From Brucella pseudogrignonensis (GTDB lineage Bacteria; Pseudomonadota; Alphaproteobacteria; Rhizobiales; Rhizobiaceae), in contig NZ_JAVLAT010000002.1 of the NCBI RefSeq assembly GCF_032190615.1, forward strand, positions 1,313,561-1,377,560: 64,000 nucleotides of DNA, read 5' to 3'. Below are positions 14,765-22,281 of this stretch, piece after piece. Under the pieces are notes generated by a model. The model made no database searches. It had not been told where the DNA came from and saw only the letters and a program-made list of their open reading frames with translations. Both the position numbers and the translations under genes were made by a program. Positions within the stretch are counted from its first letter, which is position 1, and the number at the start of each line of letters is the position of its first letter.

Positions 14765-16263
14765 CAGCTTGCCCTCCTAAGGCTGTCATAGCGTGAACAG
14801 TCGGCGATTGGTTCATGCATCAATCGAAGTGCTTCTGGGATTTGGAGTGTTGGAGCAGGAGCGGGATCTCGACTGCGTGCGAGAATATTGATGATAACCG
14901 CCGCAGAACAAACGTTATGATCAAGCGCTTCCTGGCATGCAGCATCGACATTTGCCAATCCGTCGGAAGGTACACATGCGAGGATGGTGACCATCTGCCG
15001 ATCACCATCGTGAGCGCTCTGCAAACGTTTGCGGATTTTCTCCATTGCAGCTGGCAAAACCCAATCGCGGAAAGGAGCACCATTGCGTAGAGCGCCAGGT
15101 TTTCGAGCAAGAACAGGCACATAATGCCATGGGTCATAGACCGTTTCTCCTCGATTAAAGCTACGCGTATGCTCTGCGACCTTCACACCATCCTGCCGGA
15201 TGATAATCCGATCTGCATAGGCATGAACCTCTACAGGGCGACCAACTGCAGTCGAAACAACCGAGTATTTATTGTTGTCAAAACGGACGGTACAGGTTTT
15301 TGATATGGACGCTGAAACGCAGTGAAAGCCATCAAATGGGCCAATATAGGGTACAAGACTTTTGCGTTCTTCCTCAAATACCTGCCAAATCATGCGCTGC
15401 GTTTGTTCAGGATGACGATGTGCTTTTGCATAAGCGATACATTTATCGAGGAGCCAGACATTGAGCTCCTCCAAACTTTTGACCCGTAAACGCGGTGTAA
15501 AAAAACGCTCTCGAACCAAGCCCACCTGGTTCTCGACTTGTCCCTTTTCCCAACCTGATGCCGGAGTACAGGCAACAGGCTGAACAAGGTAATGAGAGCA
15601 CATTTGCTGGAACCGACGGTTATATTGCCGCTCTTTCCCGACAAAAATGGCATCAACAGCGGTTTTCATATTATCGTATATGCCGCGCGTGCAAGCGCCA
15701 CGAAAAAACACAAAAGCTTTGTCATGTGCATCGAATACCATTTCCTGGCTTTCGCGCATGTAGGCCCGCACAAACATCATCCGGCTATGACACAATCGAA
15801 CGTGCGCAACTTTGATCGTTGTCGTCACGCCATTGAGACGAATAATCTCATGGCTCCAATCAAACTGATAAGCTTCGCCTGGCGCGTAATAGAGCGGAAC
15901 ATAAGCGTCACTTGTCACTAATCCGCGTTTCTTAGACCAGGACTTGGCATAGCGGCGGACCGTGTCATAGCTGCCTTCATAGCCCAGCGACCGAACTTCT
16001 TCATAAATGCGGATAAGCGTCAACCGCTCACGAGATGCCTTACCTTCGTTGGAAACAAGAAAACGTTCAACGTCCCCCTTCCAAGGCTCCATTCTCGGTA
16101 AGGGCTGATGTTCACGCTTGTAAGAAAACTCAGTCGCATCAGATCGCAGTATTTTGCGAACCGTATTACGAGAAACATGAAGCTCTCTGGTGATCTTCTT
16201 TACCGACCAGCCTTGAACATGGAAGGCGCGCCGGACACGAGCAATCGTATCCACTCTTTTCAA
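14764..16263 (-). CDS. istA: IstA transposase of the IS21 family
   Basis: The 499-residue protein has an N-terminal HTH ([20 protein letters not shown]), a DDE integrase core with aspartates in YQFDWSHE and [13 protein letters not shown] and the glutamate in [10 protein letters not shown], and a C-terminal beta-barrel region ([20 protein letters not shown]). This is the full domain set of IstA. It cuts and joins the element ends, working with IstB. No truncation is seen, so the element may still be mobile. Confidence 0.93.
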   Translation of the reverse strand: MKRVDTIARVRRAFHVQGWSVKKITRELHVSRNTVRKILRSDATEFSYKREHQPLPRMEPWKGDVERFLVSNEGKASRERLTLIRIYEEVRSLGYEGSYDTVRRYAKSWSKKRGLVTSDAYVPLYYAPGEAYQFDWSHEIIRLNGVTTTIKVAHVRLCHSRMMFVRAYMRESQEMVFDAHDKAFVFFRGACTRGIYDNMKTAVDAIFVGKERQYNRRFQQMCSHYLVQPVACTPASGWEKGQVENQVGLVRERFFTPRLRVKSLEELNVWLLDKCIAYAKAHRHPEQTQRMIWQVFEEERKSLVPYIGPFDGFHCVSASISKTCTVRFDNNKYSVVSTAVGRPVEVHAYADRIIIRQDGVKVAEHTRSFNRGETVYDPWHYVPVLARKPGALRNGAPFRDWVLPAAMEKIRKRLQSAHDGDRQMVTILACVPSDGLANVDAACQEALDHNVCSAAVIINILARSRDPAPAPTLQIPEALRLMHEPIADCSRYDSLRRAS

Positions 16264-16376
16264 CTCCCTACTCCATCCGCTGACTAAAAGTCAGATACTC
16301 GGATGAAATCTAGCAGGGGTCAAAATTGAATAAGTATTCACCCGCTAGTGGGGTCAATATTCCACGCCGAAACACA

Positions 16377-16384
16377 GGCATGAT
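16377..16384. repeat. Target-site duplication, right copy (GGCATGAT)
   Basis: This is the exact right-hand partner of the copy at 13885-13892. It abuts the terminal ACACA of the insertion sequence. Confidence 0.92.
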
Positions 16385-16508
16385 CTTCTGTATCAACATG
16401 GATTGGAGTGTCGGGAACCACACCCCATCGCCCCTGAATAAAACACTGAACCACAAACAACGGGAACATGAGACCTCACACGCGCTACTCCTAATTTAGG
16501 ATTCCATC

Positions 16509-16530
16509 ATTATAGGAACATTTCAAGAAC
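16509..16530 (-). promoter_or_regulatory. LexA (SOS) box and -10 of the IS-interrupted gene
   Basis: GAACATTTCAAGAAC (16516-16530) is a perfect GAAC-N7-GAAC box, the LexA site of Hyphomicrobiales, and is followed on both halves by A as in the other good boxes here. On the leftward strand a TATAAT (16514-16509) directly adjoins it, so bound LexA would cover the spacer between -35 and -10. It drives the interrupted 75-codon gene. Confidence 0.7.
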
Positions 16531-16575
16531 ATTATTCATGCTTGGTTAACCCTGTGAATTTCGTTGATGTGTTTT

Positions 16576-16619
16576 TGTCATCGATCGTGTTGACATTAGG
16601 TGACTGATAAGCATATAAA
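16576..16619 (+). promoter_or_regulatory. Rightward early promoter with repressor half-sites
   Basis: TTGACA (16590-16595) and TATAAA (16614-16619) are 18 bases apart, a strong sigma-70 promoter for the rightward operon starting at 16692. TGTCA (16576-16580) and TGACA (16591-16595) form an inverted pair 10 bases apart overlapping the -35, with further TGAC copies at 16601 and 16621. These match the half-sites at the leftward promoter, so the same CI repressor probably controls both. Confidence 0.7.
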
Positions 16620-16691
16620 GGTGACAGAACAGCACGAAGACAGCCTCACCAGCTCGATCTGCTGAACCAACCAAACACGAGGAGTAACCCA

Positions 16692-17030
16692 ATGACGAAC
16701 GCGAAAACCCCGAGAAGAAGAAGAAGATCGCCAGCACCTCGCAAGAACGAAGTAATCGGCGGCGGATTCTTTGTATTCCGCCGCGGCAAACTAACCGGCC
16801 GCGTCAGCGTAGCCACTACCCTGCCTTATGAGCACGGCTCTTTTGAGCAAGCGCTGGCTGAGGCAACACGCCTTGCCAAGCTCTGCCCGGGCGAAACTTT
16901 TGAAGTTTTCCAGACGAGTGGCGCGATTGCTTCGTCTAACCATGATTTCTTTCTCGCCGAACTCCGCGAGGCTGGTGCCAGCGTTGAGACTGTCGCTAGT
17001 GAAGACCCCGAGCTTGCGGAGGCTGCGTGA
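16692..17030 (+). CDS. Hypothetical phage protein, first gene of rightward operon (112 aa)
   Basis: The ATG follows ACACGAGGAG (leader copy at 16676-16684). The N-terminus is very basic (TPRRRRRSPAPRKN), then comes a compact alpha/beta domain (FFVFRRGKLTGRVSVA; FEQALAEATRLAKLCPGETF) and an acidic C-terminus. A basic head on a small domain suggests nucleic-acid binding, but no family was recognised. It is the promoter-proximal gene behind the strong promoter at 16590. Confidence 0.65.
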   Translation: MTNAKTPRRRRRSPAPRKNEVIGGGFFVFRRGKLTGRVSVATTLPYEHGSFEQALAEATRLAKLCPGETFEVFQTSGAIASSNHDFFLAELREAGASVETVASEDPELAEAA

Positions 17031-17260
17031 TGAACCGCGCCCTGCTGGAAATGCTCGCCGACATGGAACCCGACCTGCACACAGACGCTGCTCGTGCAGG
17101 CAGCGATGAGCCAATGCGGCGCCCGGATTACCGCACAAAGAAGCACGCTCGTCCCATGCCTTGGATACGATACGCAGCGCGCGAAGCCGTTGAGATGACG
17201 GTTGTTGTAGGGTTTTGCGTTGTTGTCGGCGTCGGCGCTGTGGGACTCGTCGTCACATGA
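17030..17260 (+). CDS. Small phage protein with C-terminal membrane helix (76 aa)
   Basis: The ATG overlaps the preceding stop (TGATG). A polar, partly basic first half is followed by one membrane helix at the C-terminus (VVVGFCVVVGVGAVGLVV), so it should be a tail-anchored protein facing the cytoplasm. No family recognised. From 17261 to 17379 no further gene is seen. Confidence 0.55.
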   Translation: MNRALLEMLADMEPDLHTDAARAGSDEPMRRPDYRTKKHARPMPWIRYAAREAVEMTVVVGFCVVVGVGAVGLVVT

Positions 17261-17379
17261 TTTACCGCGAAAGATAGCGACGGGGCGGAGCGCCCCAGGA
17301 TTTCCAAATCATCGACGATCCACGCGTTTTCACGCCACGGGTCGTCACGCTTACCAAAACCACACGAGGAGCACCAATA

Positions 17380-17607
17380 ATGTCCGCAAGACACATCCTT
17401 ACCGCCGACGAGTTCATTGCTCAGGGCACCACAGCAGCAGCAATCCTTTCGATTGCCCGTTGGTACCGCGCGAGCGACCCGACGACGGCCGCGAAGATCA
17501 AAGACATCGCCTATGACGTGTCGCGCAAAACGGGCGAGAAGTTCCGTATGCGCCGCGTGCGACCGGCAAACGACAATCGTCGTCCTTTCAAGCGGAGGGC
17601 AGCGTGA
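17380..17607 (+). CDS. Small phage protein with C-terminal PANDN motif (75 aa)
   Basis: The start is preceded by CCACACGAGGAG (17361-17371). It contains a helical domain (DEFIAQGTTAAAILSIARWY; AAKIKDIAYDVSRKTGEKF) and a basic tail with RPANDNRRPFKRR. The PANDN segment recurs in unrelated proteins of this prophage. No family recognised. Confidence 0.6.
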   Translation: MSARHILTADEFIAQGTTAAAILSIARWYRASDPTTAAKIKDIAYDVSRKTGEKFRMRRVRPANDNRRPFKRRAA

Positions 17608-17801
17608 TGGACACACACGCCCCAGATAGACGCGGCAACAGTATCGACGCTGCATATCTCAACGCGTTGCGGCTAGGCCCGCAGCGCATAGGCCGCGCTT
17701 CTGTCGGAAGCGCTGGCATCCCCCTACCCGTTGCTCGCCGTCTGTCGGCAACGGGGCGTGCCGTCGTTGTTGGTGATGAGGTGCGTTATGTTGGTCAGTG
17801 A
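17607..17801 (+). CDS. Hypothetical small phage protein (64 aa)
   Basis: Its ATG overlaps the previous stop (TGATG). The sequence is rich in Arg, Gly and Ala with the segments IDAAYLNALRLGPQ and LSATGRAVVVGDEVRYVG, the latter possibly a small beta hairpin. It overlaps the next gene by 14 bases. No family recognised. Confidence 0.5.
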   Translation: MDTHAPDRRGNSIDAAYLNALRLGPQRIGRASVGSAGIPLPVARRLSATGRAVVVGDEVRYVGQ

Positions 17802-18063
17802 GCAGGAGCTTAAGGCCGCATGTCATGCAGCGTCCACAAGCTGGACCCTTTCCGGCGACCAGGTTTACCGGCTCTACAAAGAGGTTGAATCGAATCTGTC
17901 CCCATCCCCGCGTGCGCAGGCGTTGGAGGACCTTTTCGATGCCGTAACCCTAATGCAAAAACACGATGAAAAGTTTGAAGGCGAGATACCTTTAGCGACC
18001 ATCCAGAAGGTTTACACGGCACACGCTGAAGTCTTGCGCGCAAAGGAGGCCAGCAAGCCATGA
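17788..18063 (+). CDS. Hypothetical helical phage protein (91 aa)
   Basis: The ATG at 17788 is selected because GAGG precedes it by six bases and the predicted helical fold starts there (EQELKAACHAASTSWTLSG); the frame is open further left but inside the previous gene. The product is soluble, helical and mildly acidic. Its stop overlaps the next start (ATGA). No function known. Confidence 0.55.
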   Translation: MLVSEQELKAACHAASTSWTLSGDQVYRLYKEVESNLSPSPRAQALEDLFDAVTLMQKHDEKFEGEIPLATIQKVYTAHAEVLRAKEASKP

Positions 18064-18197
18064 TCAATGAACTGCGTTGGAAAGTATTCAAAGCCTTATC
18101 GTGGATAGGCTGGAAAGTTTGCCCCGAACCTCACCGGACGCGCTTGCAGTCTATGTCACCAACTTGGAAGCAGTATGAGGCCAGCCATGGCGAGTAA
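18060..18197 (+). CDS. Tiny Trp-rich phage protein (45 aa)
   Basis: The start overlaps the preceding stop (ATGA). The 45 residues include five tryptophans or aromatic positions (ELRWKVFKALSWIGWKV) forming an amphipathic helix, followed by a basic polar tail. It overlaps the next gene by 11 bases. Such short coupled genes are common in phage early operons. Function unknown. Confidence 0.45.
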   Translation: MINELRWKVFKALSWIGWKVCPEPHRTRLQSMSPTWKQYEASHGE

Positions 18198-18486
18198 GGA
18201 ACGTCAGACGCTCATAGAAAATGCTGCAAGGCGGATGAAGCCAGACACAGCAAAGCTTGTCGATACGTTGATACGCGCTGGAGCCCCCTCGGAGGAAGCG
18301 GTCAAGCTGCTTCCATTAGATCAAGCAGAAGCGGCGATTAATACGGTTTTCGATGCTCTACAGGAGCCGACAGAGGCTGTTCTAGAAGCCGGTTACACAT
18401 GGGATGAGCATGTAACCGCGACAGAGACACACCCGCGCAACCGTGGCCTTTGGCGCGCCATGCTCAACGCATCCGCACTAGGGTAG
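18187..18486 (+). CDS. Hypothetical helical phage protein (99 aa)
   Basis: The ATG at 18187 has GAGG six bases upstream; an alternative ATG at 18175 adds four residues. The protein is all-helical and acidic (PDTAKLVDTLIRAGAPSEEA; LDQAEAAINTVFDALQEP). No family recognised. It is probably co-expressed with its neighbours in the rightward operon. Confidence 0.55.
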   Translation: MASKERQTLIENAARRMKPDTAKLVDTLIRAGAPSEEAVKLLPLDQAEAAINTVFDALQEPTEAVLEAGYTWDEHVTATETHPRNRGLWRAMLNASALG

Positions 18487-18494
18487 CAGAGCGA

Positions 18495-18695
18495 ATGAAG
18501 CTGGAAGATGCAACCCACATAACGGCGGGCGCTATGGATCAGATACTCGCTTGCTTCAAATCGGGCAGTAAGATCACTGTTCTAGTTAGAACGCCGGGTT
18601 TACCTGATCGTGATTTCTGCATGACAGACGACAACTTGTCAGAAGTTGCTGAAATGATTGAGCGTCGTCGCCAAACCCTGAAAGGCGGGGAGTGA
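18495..18695 (+). CDS. Hypothetical small phage protein (66 aa)
   Basis: The ATG at 18495 lies eight bases after the previous stop. The sequence has a short alpha/beta pattern (ITVLVRTPGLPDRDFCMTDD) and a C-terminal basic helix (EMIERRRQTLKGG). No family recognised. Confidence 0.5.
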   Translation: MKLEDATHITAGAMDQILACFKSGSKITVLVRTPGLPDRDFCMTDDNLSEVAEMIERRRQTLKGGE

Positions 18696-18702
18696 CCATG
18701 GC

Positions 18703-18897
18703 TTATGCTGCTAGCGATGCATCCAAACCATTCAGATACTCAATCAGTTCTTCAGCGTCTCGCTTTTTAAGTGAACAGCAGAATTGACCGTTCAGAGATA
18801 CCGGCTGCTTGGTGACCGTTTCCCTTACTTCCCATAGGCCGTTTTGTTGCTCGGAGAGGTAGTAAAAATTATGAGCCGTGCTGTTAAAAACCGACAT
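18703..18897 (-). CDS. Hypothetical small protein, antiparallel to its neighbours (64 aa)
   Basis: A leftward frame starts at 18897 behind AAGGA. The product (AHNFYYLSEQQNGLWEVRET; CCSLKKRDAEELIEYLN) is a plausible small alpha/beta protein with a beta hairpin and a C-terminal helix. It is inserted in the opposite direction between the rightward operon and the excisionase-like gene, so it may be expressed in the lysogen. No function known. Confidence 0.55.
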   Translation of the reverse strand: MSVFNSTAHNFYYLSEQQNGLWEVRETVTKQPVSLNGQFCCSLKKRDAEELIEYLNGLDASLAA

Positions 18898-18985
18898 TTC
18901 GATATCCTTAGGAAGGGAACTTGCGGCAACAACGCCGACCAGGAATCTTTGTTCCAAACAATTTAACAACAATGAGGGAATCAAC

Positions 18986-19189
18986 ATGCATCATGAAAAC
19001 GATAACGAAGCCGATCTGCTCATGGGCGTAGAGCCTATTGCTCAGTATCTCGGCGTTACGAGGCGCCAAGCCTATAGGCTAGTCTACGATAAAATTATGC
19101 CTAGCTTTAAGCTCGGTGGGACAGTAGCGGCTCGTCGATCAAGCCTCAAAAAATGGATGGAAAATCTGGAAGCAGAGCACGCCGCGTAA
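18986..19189 (+). CDS. Excisionase/AlpA-like winged-helix DNA-binding protein (67 aa)
   Basis: Starting at ATG 18986, the product contains MGVEPIAQYLGVTRRQAYRL, followed by KLGGTVAARRSSLKKWME. This is the pattern of HTH_17/MerR-type excisionases and AlpA regulators: a helix-turn-helix, a wing with a basic tip, and a last helix. It lies 146 bases from the 3' end of tRNA-Lys, beside repeated TGTGCC sites, where an excisionase would act. No integrase gene is next to it, which is unusual, so a regulator role remains possible. Confidence 0.75.
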   Translation: MHHENDNEADLLMGVEPIAQYLGVTRRQAYRLVYDKIMPSFKLGGTVAARRSSLKKWMENLEAEHAA

Positions 19190-19192
19190 ACC

Positions 19193-19287
19193 GTGTGCCG
19201 TGTGCCAAACCATGTGCCGCCGATTCCCCGCGCTATCCCGAAAATGCGTGTTTTTCTAGGAAATTCCTGAACATTCGCGGCACATGG
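19193..19287. repeat. TGTGCC repeats and 11-bp inverted repeat beside tRNA-Lys (candidate att arm sites)
   Basis: GTGTGCC occurs in tandem at 19193-19199 and 19200-19206, then CCATGTGCCGC at 19210-19220 and its exact inverse GCGGCACATGG at 19277-19287. Repeated short sites between a tRNA 3' end and an excisionase gene are the usual form of integrase or excisionase arm sites. Confidence 0.5.
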
Positions 19288-19335
19288 CTAAAGTTACCAC
19301 ACCACGCTCAAACATTTGATATTGTTGGATATTTT

Positions 19336-19412
19336 TGGTGAGCGCGCAGGGATTCGAACCCTGGACCTACTGATTAAAAGTCAGTTGCTCTACCGGCTGA
19401 GCTACGCGCTCC
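19336..19412 (-). tRNA. tRNA-Lys (anticodon TTT)
   Basis: The leftward transcript begins GGAGCGCG, has D-arm GCTCAGCCGGTAGAGC, anticodon loop CTTTTAA with TTT, T-arm GGGTTCGAATCCC, pairs GGAGCGC with GCGCTC(A), and ends in encoded CCA (19336-19338). The anticodon stem CTGA/TCAG is perfect. The gene's 3' end faces the left prophage, so it is the likely integration site; the matching copy would lie beyond the left edge. Confidence 0.96.
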
Positions 19413-19518
19413 CTAATGGAGTATTTAACCCCAGGAAGTGCGGCGGAACATACGGGCGACTTTTGAATTGGTCAACACCATAAAATCAAGTTTCTCCAAC
19501 ATAAATTCAAAAAAATAG

Positions 19519-19650
19519 TCATATCCGTACAAATTCCATACCAAGCCGATCCAACACAGACATTCCAACGCTAAAAAACACCATCAAAAGAATAAAATTG
19601 GCAATCCAGCCATTCAGAAAGACAGAATCACGCGGCGGACGACGTCCATC
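19519..19650 (-). other. Possible remnant of a small membrane protein gene
   Basis: A leftward open stretch of 44 codons contains a hydrophobic helix (WIANFILLMVFFSVGMSV) between polar ends and stops at 19519, but no proper start codon or ribosome-binding site precedes it. It could be the tail of a decayed gene between tRNA-Lys and the hydrolase gene. The remainder of 19413-19740 holds only the tRNA promoter area and the inverted repeat at 19664. Confidence 0.25.
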
Positions 19651-19663
19651 GAAAAATCAATTG

Positions 19664-19693
19664 ATTCTAGAAATTGATATGGATTTCTAGAAT
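19664..19693. promoter_or_regulatory. Perfect 11-bp inverted repeat ATTCTAGAAAT/ATTTCTAGAAT
   Basis: The arms at 19664-19674 and 19683-19693 flank an 8-base spacer, 48 bases before the start of the hydrolase gene at 19741. A related ATTCTAG occurs again at 19722-19728. The size and symmetry fit an operator bound by a dimeric regulator. No named regulator is assigned. Confidence 0.5.
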
Positions 19694-19740
19694 GATATTG
19701 TAGGCTGTCAGCGTAACCCATTCTAGCGTATCGGTTTTTC

Positions 19741-21435
19741 ATGTCCTTTATCGCCAAAGCATTTTTTCGCTTTCGTCATTCCTTATCCGGGATCGGATTG
19801 GCACTCGGCACTTTGTTCTTCGCGGCAGCACTGACGCCAAGCCTTGTACCCCGAACTTATGTGATGCAAGGCGTGCTGTGTGGTGTTGCCTTTGGATCAG
19901 GATATGGATTGGGTGTTTTCTGGCGGTTGATCTGGCGTTACCTCGAACTTCCAGAGCCGCGTGAACGGTTGCGGCGGCGAGTTAACATCTTTATCGGCCT
20001 TATATGTCTCGCAGTTGCGCTAGCAGCGCTCTATCTTTCCGCTGAATGGCAAAATTCTGTCCGCTCTGTCATGAGCATGGAGCCTGTCCCAAGCGCCTAC
20101 CCTGCAAGCGTGTGCGGGTTAGCAATTGTTACATTTCTTGTCCTGCTGCTTTTAACACGCGCGCTCATTTGGCTTGGGCTTTTCATTTCTAGAATGACAC
20201 ATCGCCTCGTGCCGCGCAGAGTGTCAAATGTCGTCGGCATCACACTGACAATTGTTTTGATATGGACAATTGCGAACGGCCTTCTCATCAAATCGACTTT
20301 TGAAGTGCTTGACCGCTCATTTCGCGAGTTTGATGCACTGATTGAGCCAGACCGCCCTCAGCCAAAAGAAAGCCGCAAGACAGGAAGTGCCACATCCCTT
20401 TTAGCATGGAATGAACTCGGGCGTGCCGGACGTGAATTTGTTTCGTCTGGTCCTGCGGCGGAAGAGATATCATCCTTTACCGGACGCGATGCTGTTGATC
20501 CAATTCGTGTCTATGCCGGATTGAATGTCGCTGACGCGCCCAAACAACGTGCCGAGCGCGCGTTGGCAGAGTTAAAGCGACAGAACGGGTTTGACCGTTC
20601 AATTCTCGTCATTATCACTCCTACGGGCACTGGCTGGGTTGATCCTGCTGCAATGGACGGCCTCGAATTTCTACATGACGGCAATGTCGCGAGCATTGCT
20701 ATGCAATATTCTTATCTCAACAGCCCGTTATCACTGCTCTTTCAGCCCGAATATGGTGCCGAAGCATCACGAGCTCTATTCACAACCGTTTATAATTATT
20801 GGAAAACACTGCCAAAAGACCAGCGTCCAAGGCTTTATCTATATGGCTTGAGTTTAGGCGCTATGAACTCCGAGAAGTCAGTCGCTTTATTTGAAATGCT
20901 TGAAGACCCAATAAATGGTGCCTTATGGGCGGGGCCGCCCTTTCCAAGCCGCGACTGGAAGCTGCTCACTCGGGACCGAAATGAAGGCACGCCGGAATGG
21001 CTTCCCGTATTTCGCGATGGAGCGTTTGCCCGCTTCATGAACCAAAAAGGCGAAGCACCCGGTAATGGTGATCGATGGGGGCCGCTTCGAATTGTTTATC
21101 TGCAGTATGCCAGCGATGCTGTTGTCTTTTTTGACAGCCATGCGCTTTATCGGCAACCCGAATGGATGAACACGCCACGTGGTTTTGATGTCTCGCCAAA
21201 ATTGCGGTGGTATCCAGTTGTGACAATGCTTCAGCTTGCGCTTGATATGGCTTTTGCAACCACAACCCCAATGGGCTACGGCCATGTTTATGCACCGGAA
21301 GACTATGTTAATGCCTGGATTGATGTTGCAGATGTTGATGGATGGAATGAAGCTCAGATCAATCGTCTCAAGCAATACCTCCGCCATAAACTCACTGGCG
21401 AAGACGTCGAAGGTTACGAACAGCGTGGCGGATAA
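19741..21435 (+). CDS. Membrane-anchored alpha/beta-hydrolase family protein
   Basis: The 564-residue protein has four to five membrane helices in the first 190 residues (for example GIGLALGTLFFAAALTPSLV and IVTFLVLLLLTRALIWLGLF), then a large periplasmic or cytoplasmic domain with the nucleophile elbow YGLSLGAM at about residue 370. The arrangement is that of the Abhydrolase_9 family with its own N-terminal membrane domain, found in actinobacteria and rhizobia. The substrate is unknown. It stands alone, with an 11-bp inverted repeat in its upstream region and a terminator after it. Confidence 0.8.
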   Translation: MSFIAKAFFRFRHSLSGIGLALGTLFFAAALTPSLVPRTYVMQGVLCGVAFGSGYGLGVFWRLIWRYLELPEPRERLRRRVNIFIGLICLAVALAALYLSAEWQNSVRSVMSMEPVPSAYPASVCGLAIVTFLVLLLLTRALIWLGLFISRMTHRLVPRRVSNVVGITLTIVLIWTIANGLLIKSTFEVLDRSFREFDALIEPDRPQPKESRKTGSATSLLAWNELGRAGREFVSSGPAAEEISSFTGRDAVDPIRVYAGLNVADAPKQRAERALAELKRQNGFDRSILVIITPTGTGWVDPAAMDGLEFLHDGNVASIAMQYSYLNSPLSLLFQPEYGAEASRALFTTVYNYWKTLPKDQRPRLYLYGLSLGAMNSEKSVALFEMLEDPINGALWAGPPFPSRDWKLLTRDRNEGTPEWLPVFRDGAFARFMNQKGEAPGNGDRWGPLRIVYLQYASDAVVFFDSHALYRQPEWMNTPRGFDVSPKLRWYPVVTMLQLALDMAFATTTPMGYGHVYAPEDYVNAWIDVADVDGWNEAQINRLKQYLRHKLTGEDVEGYEQRGG

Positions 21436-21452
21436 AAAGCCAGAATAAACAA

Positions 21453-21479
21453 AACAGCCGCCCAATTAGAGCGGCTGTT
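21453..21479. terminator. Bidirectional terminator between hydrolase and BA14K genes
   Basis: AACAGCCGC (21453-21461) pairs with GCGGCTGTT (21471-21479) around a 9-base loop. Leftward, the stem is followed by TTTTGTTT, making a good intrinsic terminator for the BA14K gene. It lies between convergent genes and may serve both. Confidence 0.75.
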
Positions 21480-21500
21480 CATCTCAGGAGTCAAATCCTG

Positions 21501-22034
21501 CTATCGGTAAGGCGAATAGCACTGCTGACGTGGGCCGTTATATGGCTGGAACGTATTGTCCGACGCCCGGTAAGATTTATATCGGTTGTAGCACCACTGA
21601 ACATGGTTGTTACTCTGACGATAAACCGGCTGCGGCGCTGGCTGTGATGCAATAGCCCCGCCGATGATCGCACCAGCACCGAACGCTGCAAGTGGATACC
21701 ACCAGCCGTCATTGTGACGACGATAGCCTTGGCGATAGTGATTATAACCACGATGACCATTCCAATATCCAGGACGTGGCCGATGGTTGCCGTTCCAGCC
21801 TGGACGCGGACCCGGGCGATGACCATTCCAGCCAGGCCGATTTCCCGGACGATTTCCATTCCAGTTACCGTTACCGTGACGACGCCAACGGTCATCGCGA
21901 ACATTCAAGACATTATCAGAGCCTGCAACCTGTGCTGTCGGCAGGACCGGAGCGGCAGAGACCGGCGCCATAGCCCCAATCATAAAAGTCGCACCGATCA
22001 AGCCAACCATCATTTTTTTCAACGTTTTGATCAT
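21501..22034 (-). CDS. BA14K family protein, secreted, with Gly/Asn/Arg/Pro/Trp-rich middle
   Basis: The start ATG at 22034 has GGAG nearby and gives a clean signal peptide (basic KTLKKMM, hydrophobic [14 protein letters not shown], cleavage after VSAA). The C-terminal 40 residues ([19 protein letters not shown]) match the BA14K domain described as an immunoreactive, lectin-like Brucella protein. Between them, residues 50-125 are low-complexity repeats of GNxNG, RPGWNG and HRPxPG, then a short hydrophobic glycine-rich stretch. At 177 residues it is longer than classic BA14K because of the repeats. It is probably periplasmic or surface-associated. Confidence 0.82.
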   Translation of the reverse strand: MIKTLKKMMVGLIGATFMIGAMAPVSAAPVLPTAQVAGSDNVLNVRDDRWRRHGNGNWNGNRPGNRPGWNGHRPGPRPGWNGNHRPRPGYWNGHRGYNHYRQGYRRHNDGWWYPLAAFGAGAIIGGAIASQPAPQPVYRQSNNHVQWCYNRYKSYRASDNTFQPYNGPRQQCYSPYR

Positions 22035-22281
22035 CTTGTTCTCCAGTTCAACTGCACACATCATGCTCAATGCCAGATGAACATGCGCTGAATGATAGGG
22101 AGAAATATATAGCGCCCTCAACACCTGACAAGCTCCCGTCATTCATGATCCATCATCGCATTCGCGGCTAAAATTTCCGATAATACAAAGGTATGGCTAT
22201 GTTTCTATTAGAATCTGCTATTAGTGATGGTTCGTTTGAACCCATAATAAATTGGGTCACTGTTAAATAGCGGGGAAAGTC

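Larger units (their letters stand above)
13893..16376. mobile_element. Complete IS21-family insertion sequence (2,484 bp)
   Basis: The element begins TGTCAATCGG and its right end, read on the complement, begins TGTGTTTCGG. Both ends then share GGAATATT(C/G)ACCCC, with a further internal TTAT-C/T-CAAT-A/T-TTGACCCC repeat on each side, giving the multiple terminal repeats typical of IS21. It holds overlapping istA and istB genes with no frameshift and is flanked by perfect 8-bp duplications. It therefore appears intact and inserted fairly recently. It splits a small SOS-controlled prophage gene. Confidence 0.93.
13750..16469 (-). pseudogene. 75-codon phage gene with an SOS promoter, interrupted by an IS21-family element
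   Basis: The start ATG (16467-16469, RBS GAGG) and first 31 codons lie right of the insertion; the remaining 45 codons (13884 down to 13750) lie left of it. Removing the IS and one copy of the 8-bp duplication restores one uninterrupted frame across the junction (TEDHA joined to LRLAHRLACEK). The soluble product ends VPDSALEAVVNG. Upstream are a TATAAT box and a GAAC-N7-GAAC LexA box. A small SOS-induced gene beside a CI repressor is where antirepressors such as Tum are found in other phages; that role is inference only. Both fragments are probably non-functional now. Confidence 0.85.

Noticed and set aside
21692..22091. Rightward frames over the BA14K gene
   Set aside because: They are shadows of the low-complexity Gly/Asn/Arg/Pro codons on the other strand.
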